Shown here piece by piece: positions 55,582 through 64,000 of a stretch of DNA of 64,000 bases. Every line of letters begins with the position of its first letter. The first letter of the stretch is position 1. Source of the DNA: an uncultured Flavobacteriales bacterium (GTDB lineage: Bacteria > Bacteroidota > Bacteroidia > Flavobacteriales > CAJXXR01); contig CAJXXR010000007.1 of the NCBI GenBank assembly GCA_913063375.1, positions 41,580-105,579 on the forward strand, read 5' to 3'. The notes below the pieces were generated by a model, which made no database searches, had not been told where the DNA came from, and saw nothing but the letters and a program-made list of their open reading frames with translations. Both the position numbers and the translations under genes were made by a program.

Positions 55582-56049
55582 ATGAAAAGAATATTAATAC
55601 TACTATGCTTTCTACTATTACCCTTCTCCTCTTTCGCTCAAATGACCCTGGGCGAATACATTGAGAATGTAACTTGGATTAACGAGCATCCTTCAACGAG
55701 AGAGGATGAAGAATATGTTACTAAAACAGCTGAGATATTAAAATTTCAATTATTTAATTACCCCAATTTGAAAATCAATGTCGGTGGAACAAAAGAGTTA
55801 TACAATGAACTTAAAGATCATAAATACAAAGATTATCTTCAAATAATCTACTCTTTTAATCACATGCATTATTCCGTGATCCATAGAAAATCCAACAATT
55901 TGAAAGCCTCTTTATTTGCCATGCGTAAAACCATAGGTTCCTATTTATTGATACTTGCAGAAAATCCAGACATGAGAATTGAAACGCTCGATAACTACAA
56001 CCAAATGGCCGATAAAGAATTGAAAAAGGTATTGAGAAAACTAATTTAG
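55582..56049 (+). CDS. Small exported protein, unknown
   Basis: A 155-residue protein with a signal peptide (LLLPFSSFAQ) and a helical, Lys/Asn-rich mature part (TLGEYIENVTWINEHPS, ILAENPDMRIETLDNYNQMA). No family recognised and no cysteines in the mature part. It follows the preceding exported protein by 32 bases and may be co-transcribed. ATG 55582 gives the clean signal peptide; the upstream frame opening at 55555 would not. Confidence 0.6.
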   Translation: MKRILILLCFLLLPFSSFAQMTLGEYIENVTWINEHPSTREDEEYVTKTAEILKFQLFNYPNLKINVGGTKELYNELKDHKYKDYLQIIYSFNHMHYSVIHRKSNNLKASLFAMRKTIGSYLLILAENPDMRIETLDNYNQMADKELKKVLRKLI

Positions 56050-56150
56050 AATAGTAGGAGGTTTATTCTATCCCAATTACACGTCAGTCTGTGTTTTCCA
56101 TGACACCTACAAAAAAAGCATCCATAAAATTCAAACCAAGATAATAAAGC

Positions 56151-56732
56151 ATGGATAAATCAAATTATTTCTCATCTAGGGTAAAACAAAAAGATTCCAA
56201 TACCCTCAGACAAATAGCACTTACGGAAGATGAATATAGTAAATCTATGGTGCTTGCTTCACTATGGGAATTAGCGCAAAGAGAAGACCTAAATGAAGCA
56301 CTCAAAAACAAACTAGTTGAATTGGAGCTAGCCGAGGATAAAGATTCTGCTAAAAATGAAAAGTCAAAAGTCAAGCAGCCCTTTTTTCTGAACTCGCTGC
56401 CATTTACCATTAAGATCGCTGCAGCATTAACAATATCCGTATTTCTATTTGAATTAATAGGATTTGTTTTTCTAGGCCAATCAACATCGGTAAACTTCTC
56501 TGGACTAAAAATTCCTGGCTCATTTATATCTTTAGCTTCAGGAATCTATCTTTTAACAGGGCGCAGATTAGCCAAATTTATCTTTTTAGTTGTCTTCACC
56601 TGTTCAACTTTATTCTATTTCGCAGCAGGTATAAGCTTGAATCCAATTCATATATCACAACAAATTGTAATTATAGGGGCTTTTGTTTTTGTGCTATTAC
56701 CTAAAAGTACAGATTGGTATCGAACCTATTAA
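56151..56732 (+). CDS. Membrane protein with a charged N-terminal domain, unknown
   Basis: A 193-residue protein. The first 80 residues are soluble and highly charged (LVELELAEDKDSAKNEKSK), followed by four spans (about 84-108, 117-136, 140-162, 166-187) and a short tail (LPKSTDWYRTY). No family is recognised. Lies among orphan secreted proteins. Confidence 0.6.
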   Translation: MDKSNYFSSRVKQKDSNTLRQIALTEDEYSKSMVLASLWELAQREDLNEALKNKLVELELAEDKDSAKNEKSKVKQPFFLNSLPFTIKIAAALTISVFLFELIGFVFLGQSTSVNFSGLKIPGSFISLASGIYLLTGRRLAKFIFLVVFTCSTLFYFAAGISLNPIHISQQIVIIGAFVFVLLPKSTDWYRTY

Positions 56733-56881
56733 AGAACTATTAGCATAAAGAAGGTCTATATAAAATGGAAAATACACAATATAAAAAAGGTAATACCAAA
56801 TAGCTTAATCAGGAATATGGTTATTGAATTTGGGGTATTAGTTTTATACCTATACTATCATCAATGCTGAAGGTTAAAGAA

Positions 56882-57445
56882 ATGAAAAGGAAGAATTTAA
56901 TCATTTTAGGAATCATATTTGGTTTCTATTCCTGTAAAAATGAACCTGAATCAGATTCAAATAATACTCTAATAAAATCCTTAATTAGTCCAAAAATCAA
57001 AAAAGAAAAGCCCTGTAAATGCAACTTTGAAACTTATCTAGAATATTTGAATTCAGTTCCAATTTATGAAAAAGCAGACACACCCATTGTAAGTAACTTC
57101 AAATTTGAAGATGATCCAGAATATGATTTTGGAGGTGGGTTTTTATTTAAAAATTCAAAAGATGGATTTTTACAAATTGGTAAAGACCCTTTCTATCCAG
57201 CCATGGAAAATTTATGGGTTCATCATACAAATATAAAAATTGGAACAACCAACTACGATGGCTCAAAGATCCCTATATATCAGGACCCTAAAGTAGAATC
57301 AATAATCGTTGAATATATAGTAGGAGAAAACTATTTTGACGCTTGGGCTTGTAACGGGCAATGGGCACTAGTAGAGTACAACGGTATCTTAGGATGGCTC
57401 TCTCCCGAATATCAATGCAATAATCCTGTAACTAATTGTAATTGA
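56882..57445 (+). CDS. Lipoprotein with an SH3-like C-terminus, unknown
   Basis: A 187-residue lipoprotein (signal peptide with FYSC, Cys18). It has a CKCNF motif near 45, an acidic beta-rich middle part (EDDPEYDFGGGFLFKNS) and a C-terminal SH3-like module (IPIYQDPKVESIIVEYI, NGQWALVEYNGILGWLSPEY) with further cysteines. Function unknown. ATG 56882 is chosen over one 6 codons upstream because it gives the proper lipoprotein signal. A terminator follows 27 bases after the stop. Confidence 0.65.
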   Translation: MKRKNLIILGIIFGFYSCKNEPESDSNNTLIKSLISPKIKKEKPCKCNFETYLEYLNSVPIYEKADTPIVSNFKFEDDPEYDFGGGFLFKNSKDGFLQIGKDPFYPAMENLWVHHTNIKIGTTNYDGSKIPIYQDPKVESIIVEYIVGENYFDAWACNGQWALVEYNGILGWLSPEYQCNNPVTNCN

Positions 57446-57784
57446 AAGAAGATCAATAACCTTATTAACCAAAAAAAGCCTACTAATCATTTAGTTGGCT
57501 TTTTTGATGCTCGTTTTACCATACAAATTCACCCTTTCTTTAATGCACGGAATTAACAAACTATAATTCCACCCCTCCCCAAATACAGTCAATCCAAAAT
57601 ATACCCATAAACTGGTATTGACTCATAAAATATCATACGCTAATTTTAATTCACCATTTTAGGATCAGATTCAAACAGTCTCACAGCGTATAAACCATCC
57701 TTAGGACTATTCCCATTTATCACAACGTTTATAGTCAACACCCAATCCTAAATAATTAAAATATATAACCAATTTTTAGCTAAA
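57446..57784. other. Intergenic region with a terminator
   Basis: These 339 bases contain the terminator at 57472-57505 and then AT-rich DNA up to the flavoprotein gene. No consensus promoter box or small gene is evident. Confidence 0.45.
57472..57505 (+). terminator. Intrinsic terminator after the SH3-like lipoprotein gene
   Basis: AAAAAAGCC-T-ACTAA pairs with TTAGT-T-GGCTTTTTT around TCAT. A- and T-runs on both sides would allow use in either direction. Confidence 0.85.
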
Positions 57785-59329
57785 ATGAAAAAAAACAAAG
57801 CATTTCACCCATTGAGAAAATTGATGATCAATGGAAATCCAAACCGTGTAAAATCAACACAAATTGTTAGTTCACCACTTGAAGCATATTTAATAAATCA
57901 CCACATTTCAGCAAAAGCCTATCAAAATTTTGTATCCAGTATCTTGGGAGAAGTTGTAACCCCTTTTTCATGTGACTATGACGAAGCAAGAAAAGAAAGT
58001 GACAATGCTTATGATAAATATCCCTTATTCATCACCTATTGTGAATCTTCTGCAGACGTTATAGCTTCTATACAATTTTGTAAGAGTCAAAAATTAGAAG
58101 TATGTGCTAGGGCTGGAGGGCATAATACTGCCGGTTATTCGGTACTCAATGGCCGAATGGTAATAGATGTGTCTAGAATCAAAGGAATATATGTGGACCC
58201 AGAAGCTATGGTTTCCCATGTGGGCGCTGGAGTTAACTGGGGTGAATACAATCATGAACTGAATGCTTGGGGATTACACAATCCTGGTGGTAGCTGTAGC
58301 GGCGTTGGAATGACAGGATATACCCTTGGTGGTGGTTACGGATACACAAGTATGCGATGGGGAATTGCATGCGACAATCTACTAGAAGTAACCATGATTA
58401 CAGCGAATGGTGAACTCGTTACAGCGAATACAAAAAACCACAGTGAACTATTATGGGCACATAGAGGAGGTACTGGAGGGAACTTTGGAATTGTAGTTGG
58501 TTTAAAATACCAACTTTATAAATTGAAAGAAGTATGGCCACTTGAAATTAATTGGACCATAGATGAAGCCGCAGAAGTATTGACTACTTGGCAAAATGAA
58601 ATGACCAAAACCCTAAAAGATACCAAACTAGGCTTATTGGGCTTCTTAGCAGCTGTAGAACAAGATAAACAAACAGATACCGGGGAACATTATAAAGTAA
58701 CTGTACCCTATTTCTGTATCCGCGGAATATATTCTGGAGAAAGTGCAGAAGCTGGTCAAAAGGCCTTAGCTCCCCTATTAGAAATTGGTAATCCTACCTA
58801 TCCATCAGGGCCACTTTGGCAAAACACCATTGATTATGCAGATGCCAATGAACATTTGTTGGACAATGTTGAAGGCGTTATTCCAGACACTATAAAAGAA
58901 ACCAAAAGGTGTGCCTATGTAAATGATCCACTTACTAAGCAGCAATATCAAAAGATGGTGGACTATTTCAAAACAAGTCCTAGTGTTTACAATATTGTTT
59001 CTATGGAGCCTTATGGAGGCGCTATTAATAAGGTGCCAGCAAATGACACTGCTTTTGTACATCGAAATGCCTATTTCGATATTTTCACAGACTCTTTTTG
59101 GATGAATGACGATGAGAAAAAGGAAGCTTTCGAATGGTTGAAAAACTACTACGAATCTGATGTCATGAAAGATTTATGGTCTGATATGTATTATCAAAAT
59201 TACCCCAACTCAGAATATAAGGATTGGAAACATGGCTATTTTGGTGAAAACTACGAAAGGCTTCAAAAAATAAAAAGAGATTGGGATCCGAAGAATTTCT
59301 TCAATTTCCCACAAAGTATACAACCATAA
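57785..59329 (+). CDS. Berberine-bridge-type FAD-linked oxidoreductase
   Basis: A 514-residue flavoprotein of the BBE/VAO family. FAD domain (about 75-245) has ARAGGHNTAGYS with His113 and NPGGSCSGVGMTGYTLGGGY with Cys171; this His/Cys pair gives the bicovalent FAD link of BBE-type oxidases. The C-terminal BBE segment is WKHGYFGENYERLQKIKRDW and DPKNFFNFPQSI. Such enzymes oxidise carbohydrates or other alcohols or amines; the substrate is not shown. No signal peptide is seen. A terminator lies just after it, so it is separate from the c-heme gene downstream. Confidence 0.9.
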   Translation: MKKNKAFHPLRKLMINGNPNRVKSTQIVSSPLEAYLINHHISAKAYQNFVSSILGEVVTPFSCDYDEARKESDNAYDKYPLFITYCESSADVIASIQFCKSQKLEVCARAGGHNTAGYSVLNGRMVIDVSRIKGIYVDPEAMVSHVGAGVNWGEYNHELNAWGLHNPGGSCSGVGMTGYTLGGGYGYTSMRWGIACDNLLEVTMITANGELVTANTKNHSELLWAHRGGTGGNFGIVVGLKYQLYKLKEVWPLEINWTIDEAAEVLTTWQNEMTKTLKDTKLGLLGFLAAVEQDKQTDTGEHYKVTVPYFCIRGIYSGESAEAGQKALAPLLEIGNPTYPSGPLWQNTIDYADANEHLLDNVEGVIPDTIKETKRCAYVNDPLTKQQYQKMVDYFKTSPSVYNIVSMEPYGGAINKVPANDTAFVHRNAYFDIFTDSFWMNDDEKKEAFEWLKNYYESDVMKDLWSDMYYQNYPNSEYKDWKHGYFGENYERLQKIKRDWDPKNFFNFPQSIQP

Positions 59330-59762
59330 AACCATGTAAAAAAGCAGTGATTCATTTTTCTAGAATCACTGCTTTTTACTTTTGAAATACCAGTATATTT
59401 CTTAGAATATTTTGATAACTCACCGAATTCAGGGAGGGGAGAAATTGTAATTCAAGATAATCATAAAAATAAACAATATGTTAACCACACTGAAACAAAA
59501 AAACATAAACCACTAAACTACAGACAAACACACCTCAACCAACAAACTGTAAGAATCCAAAAATTAATAAAAGGAAACAACACAATTGCAAAATAAATTA
59601 CAAATAGCAGGCTTCATTTAACTTTTTAATATTTACAAATTACATAAATAGGTAGATTAAAATATACCAAGATAAAGGGATTGAATCCTACTATTGTTAA
59701 AATTATCTTTAGATCCATTATAGTTCAAAAAATCAGCTAATAACAACCAAACAAAAACGACC
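59330..59762. other. Intergenic region between the flavoprotein and c-heme genes
   Basis: These 433 bases begin with a terminator (59341-59377). The remainder is strongly AT-rich with no credible gene; I see no clear TAnnTTTG box. It must hold the promoter of the c-heme lipoprotein gene. Confidence 0.45.
59341..59377 (+). terminator. Intrinsic terminator after the flavoprotein gene
   Basis: GCAGTGATTC (59344-59353) pairs with GAATCACTGC (59363-59372), extended by AAA/TTT, with a nine-base loop and a T-run. Confidence 0.9.
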
Positions 59763-61205
59763 ATGAAAACAAGGCTTAGAAAAATGAATGTGCCTATTAA
59801 GGTTTTAGGTAGTCTTCTAATTTTTTCAACAAGTTGTACTTCACCACAAAAACAATCCATGAAAGCATCTGTGGGTACACCTCAAGAAACGGAAACCAAA
59901 ACAGTTTCACTAATGGGAAAAAGAGGAATTGTAAAACATTCTTTTGAGGATGAACTTAAACCCTTTCAAAATTCTTATTTAACATTACCTGCAAATTATA
60001 CGGGACCTTCTTTTGAATTGAAACACGATTACCCCGAACATGCTTCAAAAGGAAAAAAACATCCATGGAAAGCGGTTACTAAAGACGGAAGGATCACAAA
60101 GAAAAATGCCAATGACTATGTATTGGCGCTGAAAGAATATGTCTCAGCTGATATGGAAAAAATGCTTTTTGATTACGAAAATTGGAATCAAAAAAAAGCA
60201 CAATGGTGGGAATCTATTTGGTTGGGATCTCAACGTGAACCTATCCATGGAATGTATGTGGGTTCAGGTTTTGCAGCACATACCTTATCACCACAGCAAG
60301 TTGACCTTACAACCTTTGTATTTACGCTTTACGACAGGACTTCTGCCGTTACCTTGAACAATATTTGGGGAACAGATCTGAAGAATGCCGAACAACCAAA
60401 TTTAAGCTCTGCTGAAGCCGCACAATTTGCTGAAGGAAGTGTTATCATCAAATATGCCTTTGTAACGGCTGATGGTGAACAATGGCCAGATATGGATGGT
60501 GCAGCAACATGGACCATTTATACAGACGTTGACCCAGCAACAGGGGCACCTACTGGAAATCAACCCCAAATGATGGATCTTTCATTGATGCAATTTGACA
60601 TTATTGTAAAAGACAGCAAGGCAGCACCAGAAACGGGTTGGGTATTCAGTACATTGGTATATGATAAGGATGCTCCTGGAAAAAATGCCTGGGATAAAAT
60701 GGTTCCTCTAGGTGCAACTTGGGGAGACAATCCAGATATTATTTCTGTAGAAGGTAGTGCTGTAGAAGCACCTGTAAAAGTAAATAAAATGCTTTCGCAA
60801 AATTGGATCAATATGAATACGCCAGACTACACTAGATCAACACTTGGATGGGATGGTAGACTTTCTGGGCCCAACGATGGTGCAGTAGTTAATAATGCTA
60901 CAACAACAACTGGTGTAAAATATGATAACTTGGCTTCTGCTGGGTGTTTAGGCTGCCACAGTTCTGCACAATACACATTCGAATCATTCTTATTACCTGG
61001 TTATACTGATGATAATGGACTTACCATGTACAATCCAGGATCTGATGAATGGATGAAATGGTTCCAAAATAGAGATGGGAAATTAGCCATGGACCCAGGA
61101 AAGGGTCAAATTGGACTAGATTATGATATGGTTACAGCCTTTAAAGCTATTCCATTATGGCAAGAGGCAATGGATCAAAAAAACACCGTACTTTCTAAGA
61201 AATAA
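59763..61205 (+). CDS. c-type heme lipoprotein, unknown family
   Basis: A 480-residue lipoprotein (signal with FSTSC, Cys25). The large N-terminal part (about 60-380) is Trp-rich (HPWKAVTKDGR, KKAQWWESIWLGSQREPIHG) and not assignable. A single c-heme motif CLGCH is at 395-399 (AGCLGCHSSAQY). The C-terminus has possible distal residues (MYNPGSDEWMKWFQNRDG). It is probably a membrane-tethered periplasmic electron carrier or heme enzyme. It follows the flavoprotein but has its own transcription unit, so a functional link is only suggested. Confidence 0.75.
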   Translation: MKTRLRKMNVPIKVLGSLLIFSTSCTSPQKQSMKASVGTPQETETKTVSLMGKRGIVKHSFEDELKPFQNSYLTLPANYTGPSFELKHDYPEHASKGKKHPWKAVTKDGRITKKNANDYVLALKEYVSADMEKMLFDYENWNQKKAQWWESIWLGSQREPIHGMYVGSGFAAHTLSPQQVDLTTFVFTLYDRTSAVTLNNIWGTDLKNAEQPNLSSAEAAQFAEGSVIIKYAFVTADGEQWPDMDGAATWTIYTDVDPATGAPTGNQPQMMDLSLMQFDIIVKDSKAAPETGWVFSTLVYDKDAPGKNAWDKMVPLGATWGDNPDIISVEGSAVEAPVKVNKMLSQNWINMNTPDYTRSTLGWDGRLSGPNDGAVVNNATTTTGVKYDNLASAGCLGCHSSAQYTFESFLLPGYTDDNGLTMYNPGSDEWMKWFQNRDGKLAMDPGKGQIGLDYDMVTAFKAIPLWQEAMDQKNTVLSKK

Positions 61206-61228
61206 TTTTTTACCCTAAGAATAGACTA

Positions 61229-61259
61229 AGTCCACTAATTTATATTAGTGGACTTTTTT
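61229..61259 (+). terminator. Intrinsic terminator after the c-heme lipoprotein gene
   Basis: AGTCCACTAAT (61229-61239) pairs with ATTAGTGGACT (61244-61254) around TTAT, followed by a T-run. Confidence 0.92.
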
Positions 61260-61410
61260 ATTTTGTATCAACATAGGTAGCCAAACCCTATCTCAAATAG
61301 GCTCAATAATCTATATTTAAATCAATCTCCTAATTTCTATCATATTTTGCTCCCTAAATAAATGCTAATATGCAAGTCCATTCAGAAATGTAAAATTTAT
61401 ACAGCGAATT

Positions 61411-61743
61411 ATGAAAATGCATATAAAACCCAATAGTCTAGATTGGCAAAATGGAAAAATAGAAGGGTTCAGTGGTAAGAATTTAATCCAGATGGGAAAT
61501 GGTGGATTAAAATTAGTAAAGGTAGAAGCCCATGCCACCTACCCCACTCACCTCCACCCCAACAAGACAGAATATGTTTATGTATTGGAAGGAAATCCAA
61601 CCATCAAAATTGAATCTCAAGTTTTTGAAGGTGTAAAAGATGACTTCTTTATTTTACCTCACTCCATTGCCCACAGCATAGAAAATAATACCGCCACAGA
61701 ATGTAAACTTTTGGTTGGGCAATTGGTAAATAATATTATCTAA
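61411..61743 (+). CDS. Cupin-fold protein
   Basis: A 110-residue single-domain cupin. Motif 1 is THLHPNKTEYVYVLEGNPTI (two His and a Glu as metal ligands) and motif 2 is DDFFILPHSIAHSIENNT. Cytosolic, no signal. Cupins bind small molecules or act as isomerases or dioxygenases; no specific role can be read. Terminated separately from the c-heme gene. Confidence 0.85.
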   Translation: MKMHIKPNSLDWQNGKIEGFSGKNLIQMGNGGLKLVKVEAHATYPTHLHPNKTEYVYVLEGNPTIKIESQVFEGVKDDFFILPHSIAHSIENNTATECKLLVGQLVNNII

Positions 61744-62048
61744 TAGCATGTAAAAAGCATTTTTTTTTGTTTTAAAAAATTGAAATTCACTGAATTCAGG
61801 GATTATCTTGTGTTTGGTTCAGAATTTTTTCAGAAACTCCTTTTGTATTTTTAACTACAATACAAAACCCAAAAAGTAAAGTATTGACACTGCAAACAAC
61901 CGTAGCTCCTTACCCTATTAATCTAATAATTACAATAGTTATATAAATCTAATTATATAATTTGAACTAAAACTTATTACAATTATTACATGTAAAATAC
62001 ATAAATAATACTATATTCACACAATTATCATATCCAATTAGTATTATA
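61744..62048. other. Intergenic region before the repeat protein
   Basis: These 305 bases between the cupin gene and the repeat protein start are AT-rich. I see no consensus promoter box, terminator hairpin or gene. Confidence 0.4.
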
Positions 62049-64000
62049 ATGTTCTATTTATCCAAAAAACTAAAGGCTTCAACCTGCCTATTAATATTGC
62101 TTTTACCTATTGTTGTAAAGGCGCAATTTTCACTCCCAGACACTATTATCGTCTGTGGAGATTCCCCTATTGAAATAGTCATGGATTATGGGGTTAGTAC
62201 TTACAATATTTTAGCAGATATAGACAGTACCAACTTCACAACTTTAAATCTTGCTAATGATAAATTTAGTCCAAAGATAACTTTAGACTTTAGCTTTGAA
62301 TTTTACGGCATCGACTATACGGAAATAGTACTATCCTCCAATTGTTTTCTTTCCTTCAATCAAGAATATCATCATGCTTTTACCCCACTCACTATAGACA
62401 TAGCACTTCCAAATTCAAGCAATACTATTAGTGCCAACAAAGTGAAAAATGCAATTTTAGCTCCCTGGCATGATATAGACCCTAGTCAAGGCGGAACCAT
62501 AGATTATGCAACTATTGGGACTTCCCCCAACAGAATTTTTATTGCTAGATGGATGGATGTACCGCATTATAATTGTACAGAAATAACTACCTGTTCGGCT
62601 ATATTTCTATATGAAAATGGAGATATTATTGAAACCCATATTGCAGCAAAACCTACCTGTACTACTTGGAATACAGGGCAAGCCATTCATGCCCTTCAAA
62701 ACGATTCAGGTACCGTTGCCGAAATTGTAACGGACCCATACAACAATTTAGAACGAAATTATCCCAATAGCTGGACTAGTGGATTGGAAGGGGTTCGATT
62801 TACTCCAGATAGCCTGAATGATTATACCCATAATTTTATTGACTTCATACCTTTTGTGCCAGTTTCAGATATTAACTGGACCAATGCTATAGGCGATTCC
62901 ATAGGATCGGGTGACTCCATTAGTTGGGATCCTTCAGATTACTTTAATGATGTAGATATTATTTATATAGAATCACCTTTATGCTCTACAGATCTTATAG
63001 ACTCCATTGTCCTTATTTCTGATCCTTCTTTAGCTATTTCCGGACCAATTGACCCCTTATGTATAAGCGCTGAAGACAGCCTGAGTATAAATGTTGGTTA
63101 TGCAGATTCAATTCTATGGAACACCGGAGAAACTACAGATAATATCGCTGTTCAATATGAAGGTGATTACTCTGTCCAAATTTTCTTAGATAGCTGTATA
63201 TTTTACGATACGCTATCAATAGAAGTCGTTGATACAAACATCCTTGAACTTGGCCCTGATTTAAACATCTGTTTTGGGGACAATATTTTATTAAACGCAA
63301 GTCATCCTTCTGCAAGTTATTTCTGGCAAGATGGATCTACAGACAGTATATTTAACGCTACAGAAACTGGCTTATACACTGTTGATTTAACGCTCAATAA
63401 TTGTACTTTTTCGGATAGCGTTTATATTACGGTTACCCCATTCCCTATTTCAAATCTAGGTGCAGACAGCCTTCTATGTGATGGAGATAACATCATTTTA
63501 GATGTCTATCAATCAGGAGCCAATTATATATGGCAAGATGGATCAACCAATAGCAATTATATTGTTTCTCAAGCGGGTATATATTCTGTAAGTATAGCAA
63601 TAAATGGCTGTGTTTCATATGACACCGTTGAAATAAGCTATTCTCCTATTCCTATTATTGATTTAGGTTCCGACCAAACTATATGTCAAGGAGAAAATAT
63701 AAGCCTAAATGCATTTTTTCCAAATGCTAGCTATACCTGGCAAGATGGATCTACAGACAGTATATTTAACGCTACAGAATCGGGATTATACACTGTTGAT
63801 TTAACGCTCAATAATTGTACTTTTTCAGATAGCGTTTATATTACGGTTACCCCATTCCCTATTTCAAATCTAGGTGCAGACAGCCTTCTATGTGATGGTG
63901 ATAACATCATTTTAAACGCCTACCAATCAGGAGCCAATTATATATGGCAAGATGGATCAACCAATAGCAATTATATTGTTTCTCAAGCGGGTATATATTC
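62049..64000 (+). CDS. Large repeat surface protein, 5' part only
   Basis: An open frame runs from ATG 62049 to the right edge (650 codons). The signal peptide ends VVKAQ. A nidogen-like N-terminal domain (about 30-250; FEFYGIDYTEIVLSSNCF, APWHDIDPSQGG, GVRFTPD) is followed by a linker and at least four 68-69-residue beta repeats of the pattern LGxDxxxCxGxxxxLxA..YxWQDGSTxS..GxYxV...C..xD. Such proteins in Flavobacteriales usually end in a gliding-associated or type IX sorting domain, expected beyond the edge. Probably an outer-surface adhesin or gliding-related protein. Confidence 0.85.
   Translation, partial: MFYLSKKLKASTCLLILLLPIVVKAQFSLPDTIIVCGDSPIEIVMDYGVSTYNILADIDSTNFTTLNLANDKFSPKITLDFSFEFYGIDYTEIVLSSNCFLSFNQEYHHAFTPLTIDIALPNSSNTISANKVKNAILAPWHDIDPSQGGTIDYATIGTSPNRIFIARWMDVPHYNCTEITTCSAIFLYENGDIIETHIAAKPTCTTWNTGQAIHALQNDSGTVAEIVTDPYNNLERNYPNSWTSGLEGVRFTPDSLNDYTHNFIDFIPFVPVSDINWTNAIGDSIGSGDSISWDPSDYFNDVDIIYIESPLCSTDLIDSIVLISDPSLAISGPIDPLCISAEDSLSINVGYADSILWNTGETTDNIAVQYEGDYSVQIFLDSCIFYDTLSIEVVDTNILELGPDLNICFGDNILLNASHPSASYFWQDGSTDSIFNATETGLYTVDLTLNNCTFSDSVYITVTPFPISNLGADSLLCDGDNIILDVYQSGANYIWQDGSTNSNYIVSQAGIYSVSIAINGCVSYDTVEISYSPIPIIDLGSDQTICQGENISLNAFFPNASYTWQDGSTDSIFNATESGLYTVDLTLNNCTFSDSVYITVTPFPISNLGADSLLCDGDNIILNAYQSGANYIWQDGSTNSNYIVSQAGIY
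63324..64000 (+). repeat. 414-bp near-identical tandem repeat inside the surface protein
   Basis: The block starting TGGCAAGATGGATCTACAGA at 63324 recurs at 63738, exactly 414 bases (138 codons, two 69-residue repeats) later, and stays nearly identical for the 263 bases visible to the edge. Only about ten substitutions are seen. Sequence just before the block is much less similar, which suggests recent conversion or duplication. Confidence 0.9.

Noticed and set aside
56790..56840. Imperfect inverted repeat (TAATACCAAAT with ATTTGGGGTATTA)
   Set aside because: Two extra bases in one arm, a 25-base spacer, no target duplication and no transposase; too weak to call a small mobile element.
59657..59860. 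A 67-residue minus-strand frame covering the start of the c-heme lipoprotein gene
   Set aside because: It is antisense to the lipoprotein signal peptide and reads as a hydrophobic shadow; no independent support.
1..64000. tRNA, rRNA, CRISPR arrays, insertion sequences, prophage genes
   Set aside because: Reading the intergenic stretches gave no T-loop-like motif in a tRNA context, no regularly spaced short repeats and no transposase, integrase or phage structural gene. A covariance-model search would be needed to exclude small RNAs.

Overview
The window is AT-rich DNA from a member of the Bacteroidota, most likely a free-living Flavobacteriales-type bacterium. Supporting signs are type IX secretion C-terminal sorting domains, a GldI-like lipoprotein, a short-lid adenylate kinase next to hpt and obg, a HYC_CC_PP-type protein beside a CusABC pump, the DUF1599/BT_3928/tpiA neighbourhood, and TAnnTTTG-type -7 promoter boxes. 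Genus cannot be fixed by reading alone. I saw no rRNA, tRNA, CRISPR array, insertion sequence, prophage or origin.

Layout. 0-4 kb: the 5' part of a lamin-tail/CotH-type secreted protein running off the left edge, then a LysM plus PBP1-like protein and an exosortase-family protein with a small membrane partner. 4-8.2 kb: an RpoD-like sigma factor facing the housekeeping operon hpt-adk-obg-PAP2-crcB. 8.3-17.3 kb: on the minus strand, a copper/silver-type RND efflux set (CusA, TolC-like, CusB with a C-terminal DUF3347, a free DUF3347 lipoprotein, a HYC_CC_PP protein) plus a cyclophilin lipoprotein. 17.7-25.9 kb: a DsbA-like protein, then a tight four-gene operon (five-PAS hybrid kinase, receiver, HEAT-repeat membrane protein, PgaC-like glycosyltransferase), and a YgjP-like metallopeptidase. 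26-33.9 kb: a PhoD-like protein whose metal motifs look eroded, and a uvrA-nrnA-gldI-PPIase-PPIase run. 34-41.6 kb: a T9SS-sorted esterase, arginase, argS, fabI and a LytS/LytTR pair. 41.7-49.6 kb: a T9SS surface protein, YqgE, aminotransferase IV, tpiA, an orphan ABC permease, BT_3928, DUF1599 and an exonuclease. 50-57.5 kb: an accessory stretch with a patatin, a segmental duplication that created two lipoproteins, a GNAT enzyme and several orphan secreted or membrane proteins. 57.8-61.7 kb: a berberine-bridge-type flavoprotein, a c-heme lipoprotein and a cupin. 62-64 kb: the 5' part of a large repeat surface protein running off the right edge.

Most of the core is ordinary. The points most worth following up are the PAS-kinase/receiver/HEAT/glycosyltransferase operon, the apparent PhoD pseudoenzyme, the flavoprotein/c-heme lipoprotein pair, the patatin-lipoprotein segmental duplication, and the duplicated DUF3347 modules in the metal efflux set. 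No clear new defence or mobile system was found.
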